DNA from: Collimonas pratensis
Lineage (GTDB): Bacteria; Pseudomonadota; Gammaproteobacteria; Burkholderiales; Burkholderiaceae_D
Assembly: GCF_001584185.1 (NCBI RefSeq)
Contig: NZ_CP013234.1
Location: 3,286,001 to 3,350,000 of the forward strand
Direction: 5' to 3'
DNA: 64,000 nt
Below are positions 24,176 through 33,399 of the stretch, piece by piece; position 1 is the first letter of the stretch, and each line of letters opens with the position of its first letter. The notes under the pieces were generated by a model. That model did not search any database, was not told the DNA's origin, and worked only from the letters and a program-made list of their open reading frames with translations. A program made the translations under genes and the position numbers.

Positions 24176-25891
24176 ATGCCCTTACCAAAATTACCGACCA
24201 AACCCGCTGCTTTACTGTCCGTTCAAGATTATCCAAAAGCGGAAGCCGGCAAAGCCGTCAAACCACGTATCGCCATTGTTGAACCGATTACCCGCAACAA
24301 GGAAATAGCACCACAGGCACGCGACAAGTCGGTTGCCAAACCGGCTGCAAAGCCGGCTGTAACCCCGGTGGAAAGCCGCAAGACCAAGGCGCCGGCGGAG
24401 AATGGCCGCGCTGCCGCCCCGGCCAAGCCTGCCGAAGGCCATAGCCGCCCGAAATCGAGCACCAGCCGCGCCGCCGACAAATCCGGCGTGACCAAGCTGT
24501 TCGTGCTGGACACCAACGTGCTGATGCATGATCCAAGCTCGCTGTTCCGTTTTGAAGAGCATGACATCTATCTGCCGATGGTGACCCTGGAAGAACTGGA
24601 CAACCACAAGAAAGGCATGTCGGAAGTCGCCCGTAACGCCCGCCAGGTATCGCGTTCGCTCGATGCGCTGGTCGGGGATATCGGCGACGACCAGATCGAC
24701 AGCGGCATTCCCTTGTCCAAACTTGGCAACAAGGATGCCAAGGGCCGTCTGTTCTTCCAGACCAAGCTGCAGAATGCCGACCTGCCGGAAGGTTTGCCGG
24801 TCGGGAAAGCCGACAACCAGATCCTCGGCGTGGTGCGCGGACTGGAAGCGGAAACCCCGGGCCGCCCGGTGGTGCTGGTGTCAAAAGACATCAACATGCG
24901 CATCAAGGCCCGCGCCATGGGCTTGCCGGCGGAAGACTACTTTAATGACCACGTGCTGGAAGACACCGACCTGCTGTACTCGGGCATCCAGCAATTGCCG
25001 GACGATTTCTGGATCAAGCACGGCAAGGGCATCGAATCCTGGCAAGAGAACAAGCACGGCACCGGCTATACCTACTACCGCCTGAGCGGGCCATTGGTGC
25101 CGACCCTGCTGGTCAACCAGTTCGTTTTCATCGAACCGAAAAACGGCGAGCCGGCGTTCTACGGCCAGGTCACGCAGATCAACGGCAAGACCGCGGTGCT
25201 GCAAACCTTGCGCGACTACGGTCACGCCAAGAACAGCGTGTGGGGCATCACCGCCCGCAACCGCGAGCAGAACTTTGCCCTCAACCTGCTGATGAATCCG
25301 GACTGCGACTTCGTCACCCTGCTGGGCCAGGCCGGCACCGGCAAGACCTTGCTGGCGCTGGCGGCCGGCTTGGCGCAAGTACTGGAAACCAAGACCTACA
25401 ACGAAATCATCGTGACCCGCGTCACGGTGCCGGTCGGTGAAGACATCGGTTTCCTGCCGGGTACGGAAGAAGAGAAGATGGGGCCGTGGATGGGCGCCTT
25501 CGACGACAATCTGGAAGTGCTCAACAAGTCCGATTCCGATGCCGGCGAATGGGGTCGTGCCGCCACCCAGGATCTGATCCGTTCACGTATCAAGATCAAG
25601 TCGCTCAACTTCATGCGCGGCCGCACCTTCGTCAACAAGTTCCTGATCATCGACGAAGCGCAAAATCTGACGCCGAAGCAGATGAAGACGCTGGTGACGC
25701 GTGCCGGTCCGGGCACCAAGATCATCTGCCTGGGGAATATCGCGCAGATCGATACGCCGTACCTGACCGAAGGCTCGAGCGGCCTGACTTACGTGGTCGA
25801 TCGATTCAAGGGCTGGTCGCATAGCGGCCATGTCACCTTGGCGCGTGGCGAGCGCTCACGTTTGGCAGATCACGCCAGCGACGTGCTGTAA
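24176..25891 (+). CDS. PIN-domain PhoH-family ATPase (PhoH2-like)
   Basis: This 571-residue protein joins an N-terminal PIN nuclease domain (LFVLDTNVLMHDP, with D112) to a C-terminal PhoH ATPase domain. The Walker [12 protein letters not shown] is at about 384 and the Walker B FLIIDEAQNLTPKQ at about 489. The arrangement matches PhoH2/YlaK-type proteins, which act on RNA. Residues 40-105 form an alanine-, lysine- and proline-rich linker. An AGCGAGG ribosome-binding site precedes the ATG. The gene is monocistronic, with a strong terminator behind it. Confidence 0.9.
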   Translation: MPLPKLPTKPAALLSVQDYPKAEAGKAVKPRIAIVEPITRNKEIAPQARDKSVAKPAAKPAVTPVESRKTKAPAENGRAAAPAKPAEGHSRPKSSTSRAADKSGVTKLFVLDTNVLMHDPSSLFRFEEHDIYLPMVTLEELDNHKKGMSEVARNARQVSRSLDALVGDIGDDQIDSGIPLSKLGNKDAKGRLFFQTKLQNADLPEGLPVGKADNQILGVVRGLEAETPGRPVVLVSKDINMRIKARAMGLPAEDYFNDHVLEDTDLLYSGIQQLPDDFWIKHGKGIESWQENKHGTGYTYYRLSGPLVPTLLVNQFVFIEPKNGEPAFYGQVTQINGKTAVLQTLRDYGHAKNSVWGITARNREQNFALNLLMNPDCDFVTLLGQAGTGKTLLALAAGLAQVLETKTYNEIIVTRVTVPVGEDIGFLPGTEEEKMGPWMGAFDDNLEVLNKSDSDAGEWGRAATQDLIRSRIKIKSLNFMRGRTFVNKFLIIDEAQNLTPKQMKTLVTRAGPGTKIICLGNIAQIDTPYLTEGSSGLTYVVDRFKGWSHSGHVTLARGERSRLADHASDVL

Positions 25892-25934
25892 TCACGCTTG
25901 ACAGCGGCGCAGCGATGCGCCACTAGTAACAGGC

Positions 25935-25995
25935 AAACGGGTGTAATTCGAGGTGCGCGAGGAGCGCTCTGATTGAATTACACCCGTTTTTATTT
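25935..25995 (+). terminator. Intrinsic terminator after the PhoH gene
   Basis: AAACGGGTGTAATTC and GAATTACACCCGTTT form a perfect 15-bp stem, with a smaller GC-rich stem in the loop and a TTTTTATTT tail. It lies 44 bases past the stop. Confidence 0.85.
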
Positions 25996-26035
25996 GATGA
26001 TGCGATATGCACTTCATCCGCCACGGAGTACGCCC

Positions 26036-26776
26036 ATGAAAATCGCCATCCTTTCCGATATCCACGCCAATATCTGGGCGCTGCAAGCCGTGCTGGCGGA
26101 TATCAAACGCCAAGGTGCTGACCTGATCGTCAACGCCGGCGATATCCTGTCCGGCCCGCTGGCGCCGGCCGCTACAGCCGATCTGCTGATGTCGCTGGGC
26201 CTGCCTACCATCGCCGGCAACCACGAACGCCAGTTGCTGTCCTGCGCCGCCAAAGCCGGACATCCGACCGATCAGTTCGCCTTCGAAAACACCACACAGG
26301 CGCAGCGCGACTGGATCAAGGGACTACCCGGCACCCTGGCTGTCGCCGAGGACGTCTACATGTGCCACGGCACGCCGGCCAGCGACCTGATTTATTTCCT
26401 GGAAGAAGTCGACCAGCACGGTTGCCGCATGGCCCGGCAGACCCAGATCGAGGCATACGCCGCCGGCCTCAGCCAGACGCTCATCATCTGCGGCCACAGC
26501 CACAAGCCGCGCAGCTGTGCCGTCTCCGGCGGCAGGCTGGTAGTGAATCCGGGCAGCGTCGGCCTGCAAGCCTATGACGACGACCAGCCATGGTTTCATG
26601 TCATCGAAAACGGCAGCCCGCATGCGCGCTATGCGATGTGCGAAAAAGACATGCATGGCTGGCGCGTCGGCCACCACTGCATTGGTTACGACCATCACAA
26701 AGCCGCGGCCGAGGCCGCAAAGAACGGCAGGGATGACTGGGCACGCTGGCTGCTCACGGGACGCGCCGCGTCCTGA
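26036..26776 (+). CDS. YfcE/MPE-type metallophosphoesterase
   Basis: The 246-residue calcineurin-like phosphoesterase shows all metal-binding motifs: ILSDIHAN (D8, H10), VNAGDILSGP near residue 37, IAGNHERQ near 60, CHGTPASD near 109 and ICGHSHKP near 150. Such enzymes cleave phosphomono- or diesters; the substrate is not predictable. The ATG at 26036 follows a GGAG site at the right spacing, so the longer frame upstream, which overlaps the terminator, is rejected. It is a single gene between two terminated units. Confidence 0.87.
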   Translation: MKIAILSDIHANIWALQAVLADIKRQGADLIVNAGDILSGPLAPAATADLLMSLGLPTIAGNHERQLLSCAAKAGHPTDQFAFENTTQAQRDWIKGLPGTLAVAEDVYMCHGTPASDLIYFLEEVDQHGCRMARQTQIEAYAAGLSQTLIICGHSHKPRSCAVSGGRLVVNPGSVGLQAYDDDQPWFHVIENGSPHARYAMCEKDMHGWRVGHHCIGYDHHKAAAEAAKNGRDDWARWLLTGRAAS

Positions 26777-27095
26777 AGCGCGCCGCCATGCAGCGCAGAC
26801 CGGTGCGCTGCACAGCTGAGTTCACTTAGCCTCCTGCCAGCCAGGCTCGCCCTCATTCAATTGTTACCTGCCAGCCTGCTGTCCGTCCAAGCAATGCCGC
26901 GGATTGCGAAAATGTAATCCCGCGGCCATCTTCCCGCAGCCACATTTTTTCCATACTGGACACCAAGGCATACGGGCTATTGCAGCCATTGCCTTTATCG
27001 AAACGACTCCCGCCGGCAATTTTCAGAACAAGAAAGCATGCCGGCAAACCCCGTGTCGTTTGTGTATTCCGAAATCTTAACTAACGGAGTTTGCA
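26777..27095. other. Non-coding gap with one hairpin
   Basis: No gene is supported in these 319 bases. TGCAGCGCA (26789-26797) and TGCGCTGCA (26804-26812) form a 9-bp hairpin without a T tract just after the metallophosphoesterase gene and may help end its transcript. The rest should contain the promoter of the DUF4148 gene. Confidence 0.5.
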
Positions 27096-27383
27096 ATGAA
27101 ATTCACACAACTGATTTTGGCACTGACCGCAGCATCCTTATCATTCGGCGCCGCGGCTGCGGATAACGCTTCGGATGGCAAGGGCAAAACACGACAGGAG
27201 GTCCGGCAAGAACTGACCGAGGCGCAGCACAATGGCCAAGTCCCTGCCAGGAACGCCGATTACCCGCCATCGAAGGAAACCATCAAGAGGAATCAGCAAA
27301 GCCATAAGGCCGCGGCGCATCCCAAGAACGAAAAGACGAATGGGATTGACTCGCATGACGATCGCGGCGGCGCCAAGCAATAG
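27096..27383 (+). CDS. DUF4148-type small secreted protein
   Basis: This 95-residue protein has a signal peptide (MKFTQLILALTAASLSFGAAA) and a short, charged mature part with KTRQEVRQELTEAQHNGQVP and NADYPPSKE. This pattern is the DUF4148 family of small periplasmic proteins common in Burkholderiales, whose function is unknown. A GGAG site precedes the ATG. The C-terminus is extended and lysine/histidine-rich. It is convergent with the ABC transporter genes. Confidence 0.8.
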   Translation: MKFTQLILALTAASLSFGAAAADNASDGKGKTRQEVRQELTEAQHNGQVPARNADYPPSKETIKRNQQSHKAAAHPKNEKTNGIDSHDDRGGAKQ

Positions 27384-27423
27384 CCGCCGGGCATGCGCGC
27401 GTCCTGATGGACGAAAAATGGAC

Positions 27424-27454
27424 AAAAAAAAACGGCGCATCGTAAAATGCGCCG
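27424..27454 (-). terminator. Intrinsic terminator for the ABC transporter operon
   Basis: Read on the minus strand, CGGCGCAT and ATGCGCCG form an 8-bp stem with a 6-base loop, followed by nine T residues. It lies 32 bases past the permease stop. Confidence 0.85.
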
Positions 27455-27485
27455 CAACCTTAAGTCAGTAAATTGCAATTAAGAA

Positions 27486-28340
27486 CTAGAATGCCACAGG
27501 ACGCCATTTCAGCAAACGTTTTTCTAGCGTAGTCAGCAAATAATCCGCCGCCAGGGCCACCACGGCCAGCACGATCATGGCGGCAAATACGCCGCTGGCG
27601 TTGAAAGCGCCCTGCGCAGTCGAAATCAGCAAACCGATGCCCTGCTTGGAACCGAGGAATTCGCCCACCACGGCGCCGACCAGCGCAAAGCCGAAGCTGA
27701 CGTGCAAGCTTGCCAGGATCCAGCTCAGCGCCGATGGAATTACCACCGACATGGTGACCTGGCGCGGCGATGCGCCGAGGATTTGTGCGTTTGCAATCAT
27801 GTAACGATCGGCTTCACGCACGCCCTGGAAGGCATTGCCGAACACCACGAAGAACACCATCACTACCGCCAGCGCGACTTTGGAGGCCATGCCCAGGCCC
27901 AGCGCGATCACGAAAATCGACCCCAGCACCACCCGCGGAATCGAATTGGCGACCTGGATATAGATGCTGAAGACATCCGACAGCAGCTTGTTGCGGCCCA
28001 GCAGGATACCGCACACCACACCCGCTACCGAGCCGATCAGGAAGCCCAGCACGGTTTCTTCCAGCGTCACCAGCACCTGGGTCCAGAGCGGCCCTTGCGA
28101 TGTACCTTCGACGATCCAGTCGTAGATCTGGATCACGATCAGCGAAGGTTGCGAAAAGAAGAACGGATCTATCCATTGCAGCCTGGCTGCCAGCTCCCAG
28201 CCGCCCAGGGTCAGGATCAGGATGGCGACGCGCAGCGATATCACCAGCCAGTAGCGTTGCTTGATTTTGCGTTGTGCTTCTTGTTCGACAGTGGCCAGGC
28301 TGGCGGCGCTCAACTTGTCGACGGTGTGTGCTTGATTCAT
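27486..28340 (-). CDS. ABC transporter permease (SsuC/TauC type)
   Basis: The 284-residue inner-membrane permease has six hydrophobic segments and the cytoplasmic EAA loop EADRYMIANAQILGASPRQV near residue 185. It belongs to the nitrate/sulfonate/taurine-type importers. It is the last gene of an operon with an ATPase and a periplasmic binding protein upstream. The ATG at 28340 is preferred over an upstream start because it begins the soluble N-terminus and has an AGG-type site. The imported compound is not determined by the sequence. Confidence 0.88.
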   Translation of the reverse strand: MNQAHTVDKLSAASLATVEQEAQRKIKQRYWLVISLRVAILILTLGGWELAARLQWIDPFFFSQPSLIVIQIYDWIVEGTSQGPLWTQVLVTLEETVLGFLIGSVAGVVCGILLGRNKLLSDVFSIYIQVANSIPRVVLGSIFVIALGLGMASKVALAVVMVFFVVFGNAFQGVREADRYMIANAQILGASPRQVTMSVVIPSALSWILASLHVSFGFALVGAVVGEFLGSKQGIGLLISTAQGAFNASGVFAAMIVLAVVALAADYLLTTLEKRLLKWRPVAF

Positions 28341-28412
28341 GGTTTGCCTCTGTGCTGCCGCCTGCCCTGGAATCCAGACTGGCACGCGGCACGGTAAATG
28401 GGGAAAGACGAT

Positions 28413-29261
28413 TTAGCTGATGTGCACTTCTTCGCGCAGGTCAGCCCAGATCTTGCGCGAGATATCGATGAAGCGCTGTTCGTAGCGCACCTCGGACATC
28501 ACGCGCGGCCGCGGCAGGTCGATTTCATAGACGCTCTTCAGGGTGGCCGGACGGGCGGTCAGCACATAGACCTTGTCGGCCAGCGCAATCGCCTCTTCCA
28601 GGTCGTGGGTGACGAACACCACCGAGCCCGCTTGCGACGACCACAGCTGCAGCAGCTCGTCCTGCATCAAGGTGCGGGTCTGCATGTCAAGCGCGCTGAA
28701 GGGTTCGTCCATCAGCAAAATCTCGGGACTGTTGATGAAGGTCTGGGCCAGGGCCACGCGCTTGCGCATGCCGCCCGACAGCTGGTGCGGATAGTGATTG
28801 CTGAATTTATCGAGGCCGACGCGGCGTATCCATTCTTCCGCCAAAGCATAGGCCGCATCTTTCGGCTTGCCGCGGAACAGCGGTCCGGCGGCGACGTTAT
28901 GCAGCACGCTGCGCCACGGGAATACTGCGTCGTTCTGGAACACAAAACCGATACGCGGATCGATGCCGTTGACCGGCTCACCCATGATGCGCACCTCGCC
29001 TACGGTCGGCTTCAGCAAGCCGGTGATCATGCTCAGGGTGGTCGACTTGCCGCAGCCGGTAGGGCCAACTACTGCCACGAATTCGCCGCGCGCCACGCTC
29101 ATGGTGAAGTCGCGCAAAGCTACGGTGGCCTTGCCGTCCGGCGAGATGAAGCGGCACGAGACATTGCGCAGTTCGATAGCGGGTGTGTCGCGCGACGGTT
29201 CCGGCGTCGCCAGCTTGACAGGCGAAGCCGGCGCCGCCGAAGCGTATGCTGTTTGAGTCAT
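28413..29261 (-). CDS. ABC transporter ATPase (SsuB/TauB type)
   Basis: This 282-residue ATPase has Walker A GPTGCGKST near residue 66, the Q-loop FVFQNDAVFPW near 107, the ABC signature LSGGMRKRVALAQ near 161, Walker B ILLMDEPFSALD near 181 and the switch histidine in VFVTHDLEEA near 215. It powers import together with the permease (27486-28340) and the binding protein (29408-30424). A short alanine/proline-rich N-terminus precedes the core. Confidence 0.92.
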   Translation of the reverse strand: MTQTAYASAAPASPVKLATPEPSRDTPAIELRNVSCRFISPDGKATVALRDFTMSVARGEFVAVVGPTGCGKSTTLSMITGLLKPTVGEVRIMGEPVNGIDPRIGFVFQNDAVFPWRSVLHNVAAGPLFRGKPKDAAYALAEEWIRRVGLDKFSNHYPHQLSGGMRKRVALAQTFINSPEILLMDEPFSALDMQTRTLMQDELLQLWSSQAGSVVFVTHDLEEAIALADKVYVLTARPATLKSVYEIDLPRPRVMSEVRYEQRFIDISRKIWADLREEVHIS

Positions 29262-29407
29262 TTCAGTTTCCTTTTAAATTTTGGACGACAGCGGTCGCGC
29301 CGCACGCGAAGCTCGCGCCGGCCAGGGCCATCCATCTGCCGCCAGGTCCTGCGCCTGAGCGCGGAACATGACGGCCTTTGCTAATTCTGCGCTGTGCTTC
29401 GCCGTGC

Positions 29408-30424
29408 TTATTTAGCCGCGCTGACGAACTCGTTGGTATAGGTTTTAGCCAGATCGATATGCTTGCCCTTGACGTTCGGATTAAATCCGGACAAGACCTG
29501 CAAGACAGTCTCGGGGCCGCCTGGCGGCATCTTGCCGTCTGCGGAAAACATCGGCAGGGAGTTTTGCAGCGCCTGTACATACATCGGCTTGTTGTTGCCG
29601 TAGTAGTCCTTCGGCATCTTGTCGGCGATTTCAGCCGCGCTGTGGGTATTGATGAATTTCAGCGTCTTGACGAAAGCGCGCGCCAGCTTGGTTGCCTCCG
29701 CTTTGTGCGTATTCAGCCATGGCCGCTGCACGTACAGGCTGGAGGCCGGGTATAGGCCGCCGAGCGCCTTGACCGTGCCTTCGACGGTGCGCATGTCGAC
29801 CAGCACCGAGGCATCGCCGGTCTTCAGCAGCTGCGATACGGTCGGTTCGGTGGTCATGCCGGCATCGATGCGGCCCTGCTTGATCGCCACGATGAAGGTA
29901 TTGTCGGCGCCTACCGGCAGCACCGAATACTGGTTGGAACTGATGCCGCTCTTGGCTGCCAGGTACTGGGTCAGGAAGTTGGTGGAGGAACCGAGACCGG
30001 TCACGCCCAGGGTCTTGCCCTTGACGTCGGCCATGCTCTTGATGCTGGCGGCTGCCTTGGTCGAAACCATTTCCACTTCGCCGGGAACCTGTCCGAAGAC
30101 CGTGATCGCAGTGACTTCCTTGCCCTTGCTTTGCAGATCGATGGAGTGGTCGTAGAAACCGACCACCGCCTGCACCGCGCCGGCCAGCAATTCATTTTCT
30201 GCATCGACCCCGGCCGGCTGCGATTGCAGCTCGACATCCAGCCCCTCTTCCTTGAAGTAACCGAGCTGTTCAGTCAGCTTGGCCGGCAGGTAAATCATTT
30301 TGGTGATGCCGCCGACCATAATGGTGATTTTTCCTGAGTCTGCCGCAACGGCCTGGCTGGCGCCAAGCACCGTGCCCGACAGCAGCACAGCAGAAATCAA
30401 CGAACCGCGGATGAGGGTATGCAT
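29408..30424 (-). CDS. Periplasmic substrate-binding protein (NMT1/SsuA-like)
   Basis: The 338-residue product begins with a signal peptide (MHTLIRGSLISAVLLSGTVL, cut near AVAA) and then has the two-lobed NMT1/SsuA-like pattern: YLPAKLTEQLGYFKEEGLDV near residue 48, then GVTGLGSSTNFLTQYLAAKSG near 145. Such proteins deliver sulfonates, nitrate, pyrimidines or aromatic acids to their ABC permeases. The ATG at 30424 has a GGAG site; an upstream frame is open but lacks a signal sequence. It is the first gene of the operon and is divergent from the response-regulator gene. Confidence 0.9.
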   Translation of the reverse strand: MHTLIRGSLISAVLLSGTVLGASQAVAADSGKITIMVGGITKMIYLPAKLTEQLGYFKEEGLDVELQSQPAGVDAENELLAGAVQAVVGFYDHSIDLQSKGKEVTAITVFGQVPGEVEMVSTKAAASIKSMADVKGKTLGVTGLGSSTNFLTQYLAAKSGISSNQYSVLPVGADNTFIVAIKQGRIDAGMTTEPTVSQLLKTGDASVLVDMRTVEGTVKALGGLYPASSLYVQRPWLNTHKAEATKLARAFVKTLKFINTHSAAEIADKMPKDYYGNNKPMYVQALQNSLPMFSADGKMPPGGPETVLQVLSGFNPNVKGKHIDLAKTYTNEFVSAAK

Positions 30425-30583
30425 TGTGTTGTCTCCATTTATTTTTTTGGGATAATCGCTGGATCCATATGACGGGCTGCCATTGTTCCAATCTTGAGCG
30501 TATTCTAGGATGCGATAACTTTCATCCAGCTTTCCAAATCCCGGCAATTTAGATTGCATTGCAACATAACCTGGCCAGCACCC

Positions 30584-31258
30584 ATGAAATTACTCCTGAT
30601 CGAAGATAATCCGCCGCTAGCACTGTGGCTCAGCAAGATCCTCAAGGAGGACAAGTTCACAATTGATGTCGCCAGCGATGGCGAAATGGCCGACAGTTTG
30701 CTGCAAAGCGAAAGCTACGATGTCGTCCTGCTCGACCTGCAGCTGCCAAAGATGAACGGCAAAAGCGTCTTGCGGCGGCTGCGCCAGCGCCACAACAATG
30801 TGCCGGTAATGATCCTGACCGCCAGCGGCTCGATCGACGAGAAGGTTGATTGCCTGGGCGCCGGCGCCGACGACTATCTGGTCAAGCCGTTCGAAGTGCG
30901 TGAGCTGGTGGCCAGGATCAAAGCCCTGATCCGCCGCCAGACGCCCGACAAGACAGCGGAAATGCATTGCGCCGACCTGTGCTACGACAGCAATACCCGG
31001 CAGTTCTCGATCGCCGGCCAGCCGCTGGCGCTGCCCGCGCGCGAACACGACGTGCTGGAAATCCTGATGCTCAAGCAAGGCAAGACCGTCTCGAAGACGG
31101 CCTTGATGGATGGCGTCTTCGGGCTGGACGATGAACCGAGCGCAGACGCCATCGAGATCTACATCCATCGCCTGCGCAAAAAAATGGAACACTGCCAGGC
31201 CGCCATCATGACGCTGCGCGGCCTCGGCTACCTGCTCAAACAGAAAGACATCTCTTGA
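30584..31258 (+). CDS. OmpR-family response regulator (TctD/QseB-like)
   Basis: This 224-residue regulator has a receiver domain with acidic pocket EDN (residues 7-9), phosphoacceptor D51 in VVLLDLQLPKMNG and the conserved lysine in LVKPFEV near 103. A winged-helix DNA-binding domain follows, with SADAIEIYIHRLRKK near 186. The overall type resembles TctD and QseB. The TGA stop overlaps the TTG start of the sensor kinase gene by 4 bases. It is divergent from the ABC importer genes, so it may control them; this is inference from position. Confidence 0.9.
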   Translation: MKLLLIEDNPPLALWLSKILKEDKFTIDVASDGEMADSLLQSESYDVVLLDLQLPKMNGKSVLRRLRQRHNNVPVMILTASGSIDEKVDCLGAGADDYLVKPFEVRELVARIKALIRRQTPDKTAEMHCADLCYDSNTRQFSIAGQPLALPAREHDVLEILMLKQGKTVSKTALMDGVFGLDDEPSADAIEIYIHRLRKKMEHCQAAIMTLRGLGYLLKQKDIS

Positions 31259-32654
31259 TCATCAGCCTGCGCCTGCGCTTACTGTTGTGGTTGCTGATTC
31301 CGCTGACATTATTTGTCGCTATCAGCGCCACACTGTCGTACCGCAGCGCGCGCCAGACCGCGGACCTGATCCAGGACCATGCCTTGCTGGCTTCGGCCCA
31401 GGTAATCGCCGGCGAGATCCAGTGGTTGGACGGCGTACCGCATGCCAGCGTGCCGCCGGCAGCGCTGGAGCTGCTGGTCTCGCCCGAGCAGGACCAGGTG
31501 TATTACCAGGTCATCACCGATCATGACAGCCTGCTGGCGGGCGTCCGGATTTTCCGCCGGCGCTGCGCTTCCCGTTGACGGCGCCGGCCTTCAATAATAT
31601 CGATTACCACGGCCAGGCACTGCGCGTGGTAAGCCAGGTGCGGATCCTGTACAACGCCGGCCAACTGCGCAAGATCGCCGTACTGGTAGGACAGACCACG
31701 CGCGCCCGTGACCAGATGCTGGCCGACCTGTGGCGCCCCGCTCTGCACAGCCAGATCGCCATGCTGCTGCTGGCCATCGCCCTGGTAGTAATCGGCCTGA
31801 CCATGGAGTTGCGGCCGCTGATGCACCTGAAGAATCAGCTGGCCGCGCGCGACGCCACCTCGCTATCGCCAATCAAGCCCGGCCAGCTGCAGCTAGAGCT
31901 GCGCCCTATCGTCGAAGCCATCAATCAAACCATCCAGCGCCTCAACACCCAGGTCGCGGCGCAGAAGCGTTTTATCGCCGACGCCGCCCATCAGTTGCGC
32001 ACGCCGCTGACCTTGATCGATTCGCAGATCCAGTTTGCGCGTCGCCTGACCGACGAACAGCGGCGCGGCGAAGTATTGCAGGCGCTGCAGGAAAGCAGCC
32101 GCAACATGACCGAGCTGACCAACAAGTTGTTGCTGCTGTCGCAGGCGGAAGCTGCCAACACCACCGCTTTCCTGCGCCATCCGGTAGACCTGCTGGCCGT
32201 GGCCGCCGTGGTGCTGGAAGAAATTGTCGACCTGGCGCAGCGCAAGAACATCGATCTGGGTCTCGACACTGCGAACGAGCATGCCTGGGCCATGGGTAAC
32301 GAAGCCTTGTTCAACGCCATGATGATGAACCTGGTCGACAACGCCATCCGCTACACGCCGGCGCATGGCAAGGTCACCGTGAGCATTGCCGCCGGCCCGG
32401 AACAGATCGCCATCAGCGTCAGCGACAATGGGCCGGGCATTCCGGCGGAGGTGCGCGACCGCGTGTTCGAACGTTTCTTCCGCAACGCCGCACCTGGCCA
32501 GGAAGGCACAGGCCTGGGCCTGGCGATCGTCAAGGAAATCGTGATCGCCGCACAAGGTACGGTGACGCTGGCTGCCTCCGCCCAGCAAAGCGGCTTGACC
32601 GTAATGGTACGTTTGCCAGCTTGCGCAGAGGCCGCCGCTGCAAATAAAACCTGA
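31255..32654 (+). pseudogene. TctE-like sensor histidine kinase, disrupted by a frameshift
   Basis: Two pieces make one kinase. The first frame (31255-31578) encodes the N-terminal membrane helix and the start of the periplasmic domain, ending after SLLAGV. The second frame continues with PDFPPALRFPLTAPAFNN, a second membrane segment (LLLAIALVVIGL), the H-box FIADAAHQLRTPLTL, the N-box MMNLVDNAIRYTP, and the G-boxes NGPGIP and GTGLGLAIV. Loss of a single base near 31545 explains the break, because restoring it gives LLAGVPDFPP. It could be a true mutation or a sequence error. The partner is the response regulator just upstream. Confidence 0.82.
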
Positions 32655-32704
32655 GCAACGGTTCTAGGACGTCGCCAGCAGAGAAGTTTATTTTGCAGTA
32701 TATT

Positions 32705-32718
32705 ATTGCCTAGGCAAT
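32705..32718. promoter_or_regulatory. Probable MarR operator palindrome
   Basis: ATTGCCTAGGCAAT is a perfect 14-base palindrome, 83 bases upstream of the marR-type start codon in an AT-rich promoter region. Palindromes with TTGCC/GGCAA arms are typical MarR-family binding sites, so autorepression of the efflux operon is likely. This is inference from form and position. Confidence 0.6.
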
Positions 32719-32801
32719 GAATATTCGCGCAAAACTCAAGCCAACAAGCGGCGAATAAATAATAACTAGATAATGCACCAGCACAGAAAAGCAAGAAATC
32801 C

Positions 32802-33275
32802 GTGAGTAATCGAACACCTATTTTCACCGTGGAGAACTACCAGATAGAAGAAAGCATCGGCTATCTGCTGGCGCGGTCGCGCGCCATGCTGGTCAAGAGT
32901 TCGGACGAATCGCTGGCGGAATATGGGATTACCCATGCCCAGGGTGCGATTTTGCTGATGCTGTCAACCGGGAAATACTCTACCGCGGCCGACCTTGCCC
33001 GCGAGACGTACACGGATGCCGCATCGACCAAGCGCATGATCGACCGTCTGGCGGCCCGCGACCTGATTACGCGCGAACCCTGTGCGCACGACCGGCGCCT
33101 GATGAAGCTGCACCTGACCGCCGACGGGCTGGAGCTGTCAAAAAAAATGCCAAAAGCGTTTTGCGGCGTGCTGAACAAGCATTTTTCCGATTTCAGCGCT
33201 GAAGAAATCGGCTTTTTGAAATCCATGCTGCGACGTCTGCTGGCAACGAATGCGCCAGCAGAGAAAACACATTGA
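32802..33275 (+). CDS. MarR-family transcriptional regulator
   Basis: This 157-residue regulator has the MarR winged-helix pattern: YGITHAQGAILLML near residue 45, DLARETYTDAASTKRMIDRL near 66, and the wing LITREPCAHDRRLMKLHLTADG. It starts at GTG; the first in-frame ATG is 28 codons later and would remove the dimerisation helix. MarR proteins usually repress efflux genes and release DNA on binding phenolic or antibiotic ligands. The outer-membrane factor, EmrA-like and EmrB-like genes follow directly on the same strand. Confidence 0.9.
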   Translation: MSNRTPIFTVENYQIEESIGYLLARSRAMLVKSSDESLAEYGITHAQGAILLMLSTGKYSTAADLARETYTDAASTKRMIDRLAARDLITREPCAHDRRLMKLHLTADGLELSKKMPKAFCGVLNKHFSDFSAEEIGFLKSMLRRLLATNAPAEKTH

Positions 33276-33399
33276 CTAAGCAAGAACTATCCATACAGTA
33301 TTATTTTTAAGTAATCAGGCGCCTGTGTCATTCCCCGTTGTTATTCCTTATAGTCATTTATCCGTGGCCGCTAAATCAACTCGTCAAATCAACATCGAC

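Noticed and set aside
30425..30583. Riboswitch (for example TPP) ahead of the ABC importer
   Set aside because: The conserved CTGAGA and related core segments are absent.
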